A stretch of DNA of 64,000 bases from DATHZQ01 sp035458525 (lineage in GTDB: Bacteria > Actinomycetota > Acidimicrobiia > Spongiisociales > UBA5794), in NCBI GenBank assembly GCA_035458525.1, contig DATHZQ010000051.1:1-64000 (forward strand), given 5' to 3'. Under the pieces are notes generated by a model that saw nothing but the letters and a program-made list of their open reading frames with translations, was not told the origin of the DNA and made no database searches. The translations under genes were made by a program, and so were the position numbers. Positions 9,184-17,135 of the stretch are shown one piece after another (within the stretch, counting starts at the first letter, position 1; the number at the start of each line of letters is the position of its first letter).

Positions 9184-9441
9184 GGCGCCGGAGCGTAGCG
9201 ATGCAACAAGTCGCAACCGCGTATTCACCGTGCCAATCCGACGATCCTCAATCGGGCCCGGTCAGACCGCCGATGACCCGGCGGGCCGAGCGACTGGCGG
9301 CGCTACTACGTCATGGCGAGTGTTTCGATTTCGCGACGGCGCGATCCCGAAATCGGTTGCGGTGGCGTGCAGCGCCGATCTCCCCCGTGGGCCGTTCGAC
9401 CTATTTGGGGGACACGGTGGGACGAATGTGGGGCTAGATGA
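9184..9441. other. Divergent intergenic region between DUF3097 and the mraZ promoter
   Basis: I see no gene here. It carries the DUF3097 start box (TACGCT, minus strand, 9192-9197), an 8-bp inverted repeat (CGATTTCG/CGAAATCG) within about 9325-9360 that could form a small hairpin, and two extra GTGGG pentamers (9417-9421 and 9428-9432) upstream of the mraZ promoter. Confidence 0.5.
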
Positions 9442-9470
9442 TTGACAGGTGGCGCGTGGTGGGGCATAGT
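9442..9470 (+). promoter_or_regulatory. dcw operon promoter upstream of mraZ
   Basis: A perfect TTGACA -35 at 9442-9447 is followed after exactly 17 bp by CATAGT (9465-9470) as the -10. Transcription would begin near 9477, giving a leader of about 37 nt before the mraZ GTG. No other promoter of this quality is visible before the tightly packed genes downstream. Confidence 0.8.
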
Positions 9471-9483
9471 GGGTCCTCGTGGG
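9459..9483 (+). promoter_or_regulatory. MraZ operator: three GTGGG boxes at 10-bp spacing
   Basis: GTGGG occurs at 9459-9463, 9469-9473 and 9479-9483. The boxes are exactly 10 bp apart and overlap the -10 and start site of the dcw promoter. Directly repeated GTGGG-type boxes separated by 5 nt are the established binding pattern of the MraZ repressor in other bacteria, so autorepression of this operon by MraZ is a strong inference. Confidence 0.85.
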
Positions 9484-9513
9484 AGATGATGGCGTTGAAA
9501 GAAACGGTGTGGC

Positions 9514-9951
9514 GTGTTTCTCGGGGAGTTCGAACACTCGCTGGACAGCAAGGGGCGGCTGGTGCTGCCTCGGAAGTTCCGCGATGCGCTCGAAGCTTCG
9601 GGATGCGTGCTCACCAAGGGGCAGGAGAGCTGCCTCTACGTCTTCTCGATGGAGCAGTGGGAGGAAGAGGTCGCCCGGCTACGCCGGCTGCCTCGTACCG
9701 ACCGCCGCAACCGCAAGTACACCCGTTCGTTCTTCGCTTCGGCGCTGGACCAGACCCTCGACAAGCAGGGACGCATCCAGATTCCGGAACGGCACCGCGA
9801 GTTTGCGGGGCTGGGCAAGGACGTCACGGTCGTCGGAGCGATGGACCGGATCGAGATCTGGTCGACCGGCGCCTGGGCGGCCGAGGCAGCCGAGGCCGAC
9901 GAGTACTACAGCGGCATCGAGGAAGTGCTCAGCGAAGACGGTGGTATCTGA
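9514..9951 (+). CDS. mraZ: Transcriptional regulator MraZ
   Basis: This 145-residue protein starts at GTG with the canonical N-terminus FLGEFEHSLDSKGRLVLPRKFR. A second AbrB/SpoVT-like repeat follows (QTLDKQGRIQIPERHREFAG), each repeat carrying the DXXXR-type DNA-binding motif. MraZ forms ring-shaped oligomers that bind GTGGG boxes and repress the dcw operon. Three such boxes lie directly upstream. The acidic C-terminal tail (EAADEYYSGIEEV) is usual for actinobacterial homologues. It is the first gene of the dcw operon and is separated from rsmH by a 141-bp gap that holds a large inverted repeat. Confidence 0.95.
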   Translation: MFLGEFEHSLDSKGRLVLPRKFRDALEASGCVLTKGQESCLYVFSMEQWEEEVARLRRLPRTDRRNRKYTRSFFASALDQTLDKQGRIQIPERHREFAGLGKDVTVVGAMDRIEIWSTGAWAAEAAEADEYYSGIEEVLSEDGGI

Positions 9952-9999
9952 TGGCCGCCCGACTCGACGACATCAACCTCACGTTGACAATGCAGTGGC

Positions 10000-10104
10000 C
10001 GTCTGGCCCATGTTCAGCCTCTCGGATGCCAATTGGGAGGCCCCTTACTCCGCCCGCTTCCAGGTTGGCGCCAGCGCTCCGGGAGGCTGAACATGGCCCA
10101 GACG
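10000..10104 (+). repeat. Long inverted repeat that buries the rsmH ribosome-binding site and start codon
   Basis: Arm 10000-10026 pairs with arm 10078-10104: 27 positions with one mismatch (C10007/C10097) and one G-U pair. A further 5-bp helix (10028-10032 with 10065-10069) extends it inward. The 3' arm contains the rsmH ribosome-binding site GGGAGG (10081-10086) and the ATG at 10093. If the leader folds as drawn, rsmH initiation would be occluded. It could be a translational switch, an RNase III site, or the remnant of a small foldback element. A TTGACA at 9984-9989 just upstream might drive an RNA starting near or inside the 5' arm. Confidence 0.75.
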
Positions 10105-11058
10105 ACACCGCCGTACCACGTGCCGGTGATGCCGTCAGAGGTCGTAGAGCTCTTCGCTCCACTGCGGCGGGGCGTCATCGTGGACGCCACGTACGGCGGC
10201 GGAGGGCACTCGGCGGCGTTGCTCGCAGCGATGCCCGACATCCGCATTCTCGGTCTCGACCGGGACCTCGACGCGACCGCACGGGTCCCGGTCGAACCCA
10301 GGGTTCGTCTGGAGACGGCCAACTTCGGGAATCTGGCGGCGGTACTCGCCGACCCGGACGTGGGAGCTTGGATCGATGAACCTGGTGATCACGATTCGCA
10401 CGGCATCGGTGTGGCTGGCCTGCTATTCGACTTTGGCGTTTCGTCCCACCAGCTGGATGAGGCGCAGCGGGGCTTCTCCTACCACGGGGAAGGCCCGCTG
10501 GACATGCGTATGGGTCCCGATGCGGATCTCACTGCCGCCGACCTCGTCAACAGCTGGGATCGCGACGAGCTCGCCCGCGTCATCCGCCGTTTCGGTGAAG
10601 AGCAGTTCGCCAGACGCATCGCCGATGCGATCGTCCGCCGCCGGCCGATCGCGACCACCGGCGAGCTCGCTGCGATCGTCGCAGGCGCAGTCCCGGCTGC
10701 GGCGCGGCGTCGCCGTCACCCGGCGCGCAAGACCTTCCAAGCCCTCCGCATCGCGGTCAACGATGAACTGGCGGCCGTCGAGCAGGGCCTCGAAGACGCC
10801 ATCGCGTCCGTCCGCCCGCAAGGCCGGATCGTCGTGATCGCGTACCACTCGCTCGAGGACCGCATCGTGAAGCAGCGGTTTGCGGCCGGCGCAGCCGGTT
10901 GCGAATGCCCACCCGGGCTGCCGGTGTGTGTATGCGAGAAGGCCGCCGAGCTCATCCGGCTGACGCGCAAGCCGCTCCGGCCGACCGAAGAAGAAGTGCG
11001 ACGCAACCCACGCGCACGCAGCGCAAGGTTGCGGGCGGTCGAAAGGGCGGCAGCATGA
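10093..11058 (+). CDS. rsmH: 16S rRNA (cytosine(1402)-N4)-methyltransferase RsmH
   Basis: This 321-residue SAM-dependent methyltransferase (MraW) N4-methylates C1402 in the ribosomal P site. It shows the SAM-binding block VDATYGGGGHSAALL, the LGLDRD motif, LLFDFGVSSHQLDEAQRGFS, an inserted helical region with RFGEEQFARRIA, YHSLEDRIVK and the basic tail RKPLRPTEEEVRRNPRARSA. The ATG at 10093 sits 6 nt after GGGAGG. An upstream in-frame start at 10033 would read through the inverted repeat and lacks family similarity. The stop overlaps the ftsL-like ATG by 4 bp. Translation may be controlled by the inverted repeat that includes its start. Confidence 0.96.
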   Translation: MAQTTPPYHVPVMPSEVVELFAPLRRGVIVDATYGGGGHSAALLAAMPDIRILGLDRDLDATARVPVEPRVRLETANFGNLAAVLADPDVGAWIDEPGDHDSHGIGVAGLLFDFGVSSHQLDEAQRGFSYHGEGPLDMRMGPDADLTAADLVNSWDRDELARVIRRFGEEQFARRIADAIVRRRPIATTGELAAIVAGAVPAAARRRRHPARKTFQALRIAVNDELAAVEQGLEDAIASVRPQGRIVVIAYHSLEDRIVKQRFAAGAAGCECPPGLPVCVCEKAAELIRLTRKPLRPTEEEVRRNPRARSARLRAVERAAA

Positions 11059-11462
11059 CCGCCCAGGCCCCACCCCTGCGCCCGGTCCTCGGTGCGGACG
11101 TGCGCGCTCCCCGCCAGAGGGCGCAGCGCAACCACAGAGTCCGGCCGTGGTTTCTCTTCGTGATCATTGTCGTCGGTGCGTTCTTCGGCCTCACGTACAG
11201 CCGGATCTCACTCGACAGGTCGGCATTCCTGCTGGACACGCTCGGGGATCGCATCGCCGAGGAGGAAGCCCGCCACTTCGACCTGAGGGTGGAAGTCGCC
11301 GAACTTCGAGATCCGCAACGGATTGCTGCTTTGGCGACCGAGATGGGCATGGTGTTCCCGGAATCGCGAATCGAGCTCGCCGTCGATCGCGTATCGGATG
11401 AAGAGCTCGATCTCGAGTATCGCTGGGCGCAACTGCGGGCGCTGCTCAGCGCACAGCCATGA
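11055..11462 (+). CDS. ftsL: FtsL/DivIC-like septum protein
   Basis: This 135-residue single-pass membrane protein has a basic, Pro/Arg-rich cytoplasmic N-terminus of about 30 residues, one hydrophobic helix (WFLFVIIVVGAFFGLTYSR) and a periplasmic-side coiled coil rich in Glu and Arg (residues 55-95). The tail contains MGMVFPESRIEL, a pattern common near the end of FtsL-like proteins. FtsL bridges FtsQ and FtsB/DivIC to FtsW/FtsI. Position between rsmH and ftsI is the conserved dcw location. Sequence conservation of FtsL is low, so the assignment rests mostly on topology and synteny. Confidence 0.8.
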   Translation: MTAQAPPLRPVLGADVRAPRQRAQRNHRVRPWFLFVIIVVGAFFGLTYSRISLDRSAFLLDTLGDRIAEEEARHFDLRVEVAELRDPQRIAALATEMGMVFPESRIELAVDRVSDEELDLEYRWAQLRALLSAQP

Positions 11463-11540
11463 CGTTGTACGTCCCGTTCGCTCGGGATCTGTCCGAGGCC
11501 GGAGCACGGAGTGCGTTTCCGCCCACTGCGAGGGCGTGAC

Positions 11541-13280
11541 ATGAGCCGGCGGCAAGGCAGGGGCCGCGAGGTTCGCCTCATCATGGTGGGGGCCGGTCTG
11601 GTGCTGGTGTGGTTTGCCCTTGGTTATCGATTGTTCCAGGTGCAGGCGTTCGAAGCGGAGACGTTCGCCTCGGAAGGCGTGGATCAAAGGGTCCGCCACG
11701 AGGAATTGCCGGCAACTCGGGGAACGATCTACGACCGCGACGGCGTTGAGCTCGCAGTGACCGTCGATGCCGTCACCATCGTCGCCGACCCCAGCCTGGT
11801 GGACAACGCAGCCGTGACGGCGCGGGTGCTCGCCCCGGTTGTCGGAGTCGACGAGGCGGAGCTACGTAACCGGCTGTCGGGCGACGGTCGGTTCACGTAT
11901 GTGGCGCGATCGCTGGACGGTGATCGCGCCGAGCATGCGTTGCGGCTCGTTGAAGAGCTCGGTCTGACGGGGATCTCGTTCACGACCGAGCCGAAACGTG
12001 CATATCCGGCAGGGCGGCTCGCCGCATCGCTGGTTGGGTTTGTTCGCTCCGACAATCTCGAGGGGCTCGAGGGGCTCGAATACTCCTTCAACGAGGAGCT
12101 CACCGGCACGCCGGGAACGCGAATCGTGGAGCGAGATGCCTACGGGACGCCGATCCCGCAGGCCGATGTCCTCGTGGAGCCGGCGGTCGCCGGGTCCGAC
12201 GTCGTGCTGACGATCGACCGCGAGATTCAGTTCGCGGCCGAGGAGGCACTTGCTGCGGCAATCCTCGAGACAAACGCCATCTCCGGAAGCGTCGTGGTGC
12301 TCGACGTGAAGACCGGGGAGGCGCTGGCGATCGCCAACATGCCGACATTCGATCCCAACGACCGCAGCAGCTTCGGAACAGACACATTCCGCAACCGAGC
12401 CGTGGCCGATGTCTATGAGCCGGGTTCGACGCTGAAAGTGGTCACGATCGCTGCCGCACTCGAGGAGGGCATCGTGTCGCCTGCGACGAGCTACGACGTC
12501 CCCGCCGAGTTGGAGATCCACGACAAGACGTACACCGACGTCGGGCGGAAGAAGGCCGAAGTCATGAACGTGGCGCAGATCGTGGCGCGGTCCTCGAACA
12601 TCGGCACGATCATGGTGCAGTCGGACCTCGGCAACGATCGGCACTTCTACTACCTCAACCAGTTCGGCCTCGGCTCGACGCCGGGTAGCGGTCTCCCCGG
12701 CGAGTCTTCTGGGCAACTTCACCCGCTTGCGCAATGGTGCGACACGACGTGTGGCCCCTCGACGGCGATCGGGTATCGGGTTGACGTCACCCCGCTGCAA
12801 ATGGCCGCCGTCTTCGGTGCGATCGCCAACGACGGCGTGTGGGTGCAGCCCCACGTCGTGAAAGAAGTGATCGACGGGGACGGCAGCCGGTCGGCACCTG
12901 ACGTGCTCGAGCGCCGGATCATCTCCTCTGAGACGGCCGTCACGATGCGCCTCTTGCTGCGCGGTGTCGTGGAGACGGGTACTGGGCAGCGCGCCGCCGT
13001 CCAGGGCTACCTGATCGGCGGTAAGACGGGTACGACGGAGAAGCTCATTCCGGGGGTCGGGTACTCCGACACGGATCGCATCGCCAGCTTCATCGGCATC
13101 GCTCCCATCGACGATCCCGAGATCGTGATCGCTGTCGTGCTCGACTCGCCGCGCACGCCGCCCGGGTCCGCCGATGATGCGCCGCGGCTCGAGTTCGGTG
13201 GCGTGTCGGCTGCGCCGGTGTTCGCCGAGGTCGCTCGAGCGGCGTTGCACCAACTCGGAATCGCCCCCAATGGCGGCTGA
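11541..13280 (+). CDS. ftsI: Peptidoglycan D,D-transpeptidase FtsI (penicillin-binding protein 3 type)
   Basis: This is a 579-residue class B PBP. One N-terminal membrane helix (about residues 11-30) is followed by the dimerisation domain, starting at ATRGTIYDRDGVELAVT, and the transpeptidase domain. The active-site motifs are SxxK with Ser296 and Lys299 (PGSTLK), SxN at 351-353 (SSN), and KTG starting at Lys495 (GGKTGTTEK). No PASTA domains follow, so it is the septal FtsI type rather than a Pbp2x-like form. The ATG at 11541 follows GAGGG. A GTG at 11511 would add 10 residues. It overlaps murEF by 11 bp. Confidence 0.95.
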   Translation: MSRRQGRGREVRLIMVGAGLVLVWFALGYRLFQVQAFEAETFASEGVDQRVRHEELPATRGTIYDRDGVELAVTVDAVTIVADPSLVDNAAVTARVLAPVVGVDEAELRNRLSGDGRFTYVARSLDGDRAEHALRLVEELGLTGISFTTEPKRAYPAGRLAASLVGFVRSDNLEGLEGLEYSFNEELTGTPGTRIVERDAYGTPIPQADVLVEPAVAGSDVVLTIDREIQFAAEEALAAAILETNAISGSVVVLDVKTGEALAIANMPTFDPNDRSSFGTDTFRNRAVADVYEPGSTLKVVTIAAALEEGIVSPATSYDVPAELEIHDKTYTDVGRKKAEVMNVAQIVARSSNIGTIMVQSDLGNDRHFYYLNQFGLGSTPGSGLPGESSGQLHPLAQWCDTTCGPSTAIGYRVDVTPLQMAAVFGAIANDGVWVQPHVVKEVIDGDGSRSAPDVLERRIISSETAVTMRLLLRGVVETGTGQRAAVQGYLIGGKTGTTEKLIPGVGYSDTDRIASFIGIAPIDDPEIVIAVVLDSPRTPPGSADDAPRLEFGGVSAAPVFAEVARAALHQLGIAPNGG

Positions 13281-16077
13281 AGGCGTCCTGCTGAGCCAGT
13301 TGGCTGCGGTCGCAGCGCGAACGCAGCCCAGCCAGATCGTCGGCGACGACGTGGTGGTGACGGACCTCGAGCACGACTCGCGGCTCGTCACCGAAGGGGG
13401 TGCCTTCATCGCCGTACCCGGATCGACGGCCGATGGTCACGGATTCGCCGGGCGGGCCATTTCGCTCGGGGCGGCAGCGCTCATCGTCGAGCGTCGCTTG
13501 GAGATCGATGTCCCGCAGCTCGTTGTCGCCGACACACGGTCCCTGATGGCGGACCTCGCCGCCGAAGTGCACGGCCACCCGGCAACGCAGCTCACCACGA
13601 TTGGAGTCACCGGCACCAACGGGAAGACCACCGTCACGCACATGCTCGAAGCGATGGCGATCGCGGCGGGCCGGAAGGTCGGCATCGTCGGCACTGTCGG
13701 GGCTCGAATCGACGGCGCACCGGTGCCCCTCGAGCACACGACCCCGGAGGCGCCCCATCTGCAACGGCTCTTGCGGCGCATGGTCGACGCCGGCGTCGAG
13801 ATCGCCGCGCTCGAGGTCTCCTCACACGCGCTCGCCCTCGGTAGGGCCGATGCAATCCAGTTCGACGTCGCCGCCTTCACGAACCTCTCGCAAGATCACC
13901 TCGACTTCCACGGCGACATGGAGGAGTACTTCGCCACGAAGCAGCGGCTGTTCACGCCGGAGCGGGCCAAGCGATGTGTGGTGTTCGTCGACGATCCGTG
14001 GGGAGCGAGGATCGCCGAAGCGACCGAGCTGCCATGCGACCGGGTCGGCTTCGACGCATCCAACGACATTGCGGCGAGCGACATCACCGCAAGCTCCGCA
14101 GGCACGAATCTGACGATCGTCACCGCAGAGGAGTCGTTCCGGGTCCGCATCCAGCTCGCCGGACGCTTCAACGCCGCGAATGCGCTGGTAGCCACTGCGT
14201 GCGCCCTCCGGGCCGGCTTGACGCCTGCCGACATCACCGACGGTCTCGCCACGATGTCTGCGGTCCCAGGACGCTTCGAGCTCGTCGACGCAGGACAGCC
14301 GTTCACGGTCGTCGTCGACTACGCCCACACGCCCGATGCCGTCACCACGGTCATCGCGGGGGCACGACCGTTGACACAAGGACGAGTCATCGCCCTCGCC
14401 GGTGCCGGGGGCGATCGGGATCGCTCCAAGCGGCCGCTGATGGGCGCAGCGCTTGCGACCGCGGACATCGCCGTCGTCACCTCGGACAACCCGAGGTCCG
14501 AGGAGCCCATCGAGATCGTGCGCCAGGTGGCTGCCGGCACACCGCACGAGGCGAATGTCGTCGTCGACGTAGATCGACGCCAAGCGATCCGGCGTGCACT
14601 GGCGCTGGCAGCTCCGGGTGACTTCGTTCTGATCCTCGGCAAGGGCCACGAGACGGGCCAGGAGATCCGCGGTCGGAAACACCCGTTCGACGATCGCGCC
14701 GTAGCGAGGGAGGAGCTCATGCGGCTGGCGGAGCACGGTGAGAAGCCGGGTCCGTTGCAGTGGACGCTGGCATCGGTAGCCGAGTCGGTGCGGGGCGCGG
14801 TAACGGGAGACGAGAAGATCGAGGTCAACTCGGTGACCACCGATTCTCGGCTCGTGCAGCCGGGGGCGTTGTTCGTGGCATTGCGGGGCGAGCACTTCGA
14901 CGGGCACGACTTCGCCGGACAAGCCATTCGGGACGGCGCAGCCGCAGCGCTCGTTGAACCCGGCACCGGCGTGGAGCCTCGCGTCGAGGTCGGCGATTCC
15001 GCGCTTGCCCTGCGCGACCTGGCGGCGACCCGTCGTGCCGAGCTCACAGGTCGCGTCATTGCAGTCACAGGATCGACCGGCAAGACCTCAACGAAGGACC
15101 TCCTCGCCGCAGCACTTCCCGGTGCGGTGGCGTCGCCGAAGTCCTACAACAACGAGGTGGGGGTTCCGCTGACGATGCTGTCGGTGCCCGACGGCACGCC
15201 GCACATCGTGGTCGAGGTCGGGTCTCGCGGGCGGGGTCACATCGCCTGGCTCTCGCCGGCGGTACGGCCACACGTTGCGATCATCACCAACCTCGGGGTC
15301 GTTCACATGGAGACGTTCGGTTCGCCAGAGGTGCTCGCCGATGCGAAATGGGAGCTCGCCGAGGCGCTCGAGCCGGGCGGCGTTGCGGTCGTGCCGGTCG
15401 ACGACCAGCGCCTGCACCGCTCGCACGCGGGTACGACGCTCACCTTCGGGACGCTTCCCTCGGCCGACGTATCGGTTTCCAACATCCATGTCGACGAAGA
15501 CGGGCTTCCGAGCTTCCACGTGCACACACCCGCGGGAAACGCTCAGCTCCAGCTGCCTCTCGCCGGGGCGCATCAAGCCCTCAACGCCGCGGCCGCCATC
15601 GGAGCCGGCCTCGCAGCCGGGGTCGATCTGGAGTCGCTGGTGAGCGGACTGCGCCGTGCCAGAGGGTCGGCCTGGCGCATGGAAATCCACCGCGGTCGGT
15701 ACACCGTCGTCAATGATGCCTACAACGCCAACCCCGATTCGGTGCAGGCGGCGCTCGAAACGGTCGCCGCACTACCCGGCCGGCACGTGGCGATCTTGGG
15801 AAGAATGGCCGAGCTGGGGCCGCTCGAGGCGGAGGAGCACCGGCGCATGGGTGCTGAGGCAGCACGATTGGGATACGCCGCGGTCATCACCGTGGGCGAG
15901 GACCCGGGCTATGCCGCGGGTGCGCCGAACCTCGTGGTGCCGGCCGCCGATCCCGAATCAGCGTGGGACCTGCTCCACGAGGTGTTGCGTCAGGACGATG
16001 TCGTGCTGGTCAAGGCATCGCGAGCCAGCGGCCTCGAAGTGCTCGCCCACCGGCTGGTCGAGGAGGCGCAGCAGTGA
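13270..16077 (+). CDS. murE-murF: Fused MurE-MurF: UDP-MurNAc-tripeptide ligase plus UDP-MurNAc-pentapeptide ligase
   Basis: This single 935-residue protein contains two complete Mur ligases. Residues 1 to about 490 are MurE: ATP loop GTNGKTT at 115-121, substrate-interacting EVSSHALALGR and NLSQDHLDFHG, and the motif DNPR at 406-409 that marks meso-diaminopimelate-adding enzymes. Residues about 494-935 are MurF: GSTGKTS at 601-607, KSYNNEVGVPLT, TNLGVVHMETFGS and NDAYNANPDS. There is no stop, start or ribosome-binding site between them, and both sets of active-site motifs are intact. The ATG overlaps the ftsI stop by 11 bp and the stop overlaps mraY by 4 bp. MurE adds meso-DAP and MurF adds D-Ala-D-Ala. 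MurD, which acts just before, is encoded separately downstream. Confidence 0.95.
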   Translation: MAAEGVLLSQLAAVAARTQPSQIVGDDVVVTDLEHDSRLVTEGGAFIAVPGSTADGHGFAGRAISLGAAALIVERRLEIDVPQLVVADTRSLMADLAAEVHGHPATQLTTIGVTGTNGKTTVTHMLEAMAIAAGRKVGIVGTVGARIDGAPVPLEHTTPEAPHLQRLLRRMVDAGVEIAALEVSSHALALGRADAIQFDVAAFTNLSQDHLDFHGDMEEYFATKQRLFTPERAKRCVVFVDDPWGARIAEATELPCDRVGFDASNDIAASDITASSAGTNLTIVTAEESFRVRIQLAGRFNAANALVATACALRAGLTPADITDGLATMSAVPGRFELVDAGQPFTVVVDYAHTPDAVTTVIAGARPLTQGRVIALAGAGGDRDRSKRPLMGAALATADIAVVTSDNPRSEEPIEIVRQVAAGTPHEANVVVDVDRRQAIRRALALAAPGDFVLILGKGHETGQEIRGRKHPFDDRAVAREELMRLAEHGEKPGPLQWTLASVAESVRGAVTGDEKIEVNSVTTDSRLVQPGALFVALRGEHFDGHDFAGQAIRDGAAAALVEPGTGVEPRVEVGDSALALRDLAATRRAELTGRVIAVTGSTGKTSTKDLLAAALPGAVASPKSYNNEVGVPLTMLSVPDGTPHIVVEVGSRGRGHIAWLSPAVRPHVAIITNLGVVHMETFGSPEVLADAKWELAEALEPGGVAVVPVDDQRLHRSHAGTTLTFGTLPSADVSVSNIHVDEDGLPSFHVHTPAGNAQLQLPLAGAHQALNAAAAIGAGLAAGVDLESLVSGLRRARGSAWRMEIHRGRYTVVNDAYNANPDSVQAALETVAALPGRHVAILGRMAELGPLEAEEHRRMGAEAARLGYAAVITVGEDPGYAAGAPNLVVPAADPESAWDLLHEVLRQDDVVLVKASRASGLEVLAHRLVEEAQQ

Positions 16078-17135
16078 TCCCATTGCTGGTTGCCAGCTCG
16101 GTCGCGTTCCTGGTGAGCATCCTGTTGACCCCGGTTGCGATTCGCGTGCTGCGCGAGCGCAACATCGGCCAGTTCATCCAAGAAGAGGTGGAGGGGCACA
16201 GCCACAAGCGGGGAACCCCGACGATGGGTGGGCTGGTGATGTGGGTTGCCGTCACTGCGGGATACGTCGTCGCCCATATCCGCGTTTTCGATTTCGACGA
16301 TGGTCTCGGCCTCTCCGTCACGCCATTCGAGGTGCAGGGTCTGCTTGCCCTGTTTGGCTTCCTCGGCATGGGCGTCATCGGCTTCGCCGATGATTACGCC
16401 AAATTCGCCCGCAAGCAGAATCTCGGTTTGTCGAAGCGATGGAAGTTCCTCGGTCAACTGGCGATTGCAGCGATCTTCGCATGGTGGGCCAGTGCCGCCG
16501 GCCTTTCGACCGAGCTCTTCTTGACTCGGGAAGCGGCCATCGATCTGGGACCGTGGCTCTACACGGTGCTCGTGCTCCTGATGCTCGCCGGCACGGCCAA
16601 CGCGGTGAACCTCACCGACGGACTCGATGGGCTCGTTGCCGGTTCCGGTGCGCTCGTCTTCGGTGCGTACGTGCTCATCGCCTTCTGGGAGTTCCGCAAC
16701 TTCGATCTGTACGGCGTCGAGGGTGCGCTGGATCTGGGGGTCTTCGCCGCCGCCATCGTCGGCGCCGTGCTGGGCTTTCTCTGGTGGAACGCCGCCCCCG
16801 CCGACATCTTCATGGGGGACGCCGGCTCGCAGGCGCTTGGCGGGGGACTGGCTGCACTCGCCCTGCTCACGCGCACCCACCTGCTGCTCGTCGTCCTCGG
16901 GGGCCTCTACGTGATGGTCACGATGTCGGTGATCATCCAGGTGTTCTCATTCCGTGTCTTCGGCAAACGTGTCTTCAAGATCGCCCCTGTTCACCACCAC
17001 TTCGAGATGAAGGGCTGGCCAGAGACCACGGTGATCGTGCGCTTCTGGATCATCGCCGGGATCTTCGTCGCCGTTGGCGTGGGCATCTTCTACGCCGACT
17101 TCCTCGTGGCAACCGAGGGCGGTATCACGCCATGA
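16074..17135 (+). CDS. mraY: Phospho-N-acetylmuramoyl-pentapeptide transferase MraY
   Basis: This 353-residue polytopic membrane enzyme makes lipid I from UDP-MurNAc-pentapeptide and undecaprenyl phosphate. Family motifs are KRGTPTMGG near the N-terminus, GFADDYAKFARKQNLGLS (catalytic Asp pair), NAVNLTDGLDGLVAGS, FMGDAGSQALGG and the HHH motif in APVHHHFEMKGW. About ten hydrophobic helices are visible. It starts at GTG 16074, inside the murEF stop (GTGA overlap), so translation is coupled. Confidence 0.96.
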   Translation: MIPLLVASSVAFLVSILLTPVAIRVLRERNIGQFIQEEVEGHSHKRGTPTMGGLVMWVAVTAGYVVAHIRVFDFDDGLGLSVTPFEVQGLLALFGFLGMGVIGFADDYAKFARKQNLGLSKRWKFLGQLAIAAIFAWWASAAGLSTELFLTREAAIDLGPWLYTVLVLLMLAGTANAVNLTDGLDGLVAGSGALVFGAYVLIAFWEFRNFDLYGVEGALDLGVFAAAIVGAVLGFLWWNAAPADIFMGDAGSQALGGGLAALALLTRTHLLLVVLGGLYVMVTMSVIIQVFSFRVFGKRVFKIAPVHHHFEMKGWPETTVIVRFWIIAGIFVAVGVGIFYADFLVATEGGITP

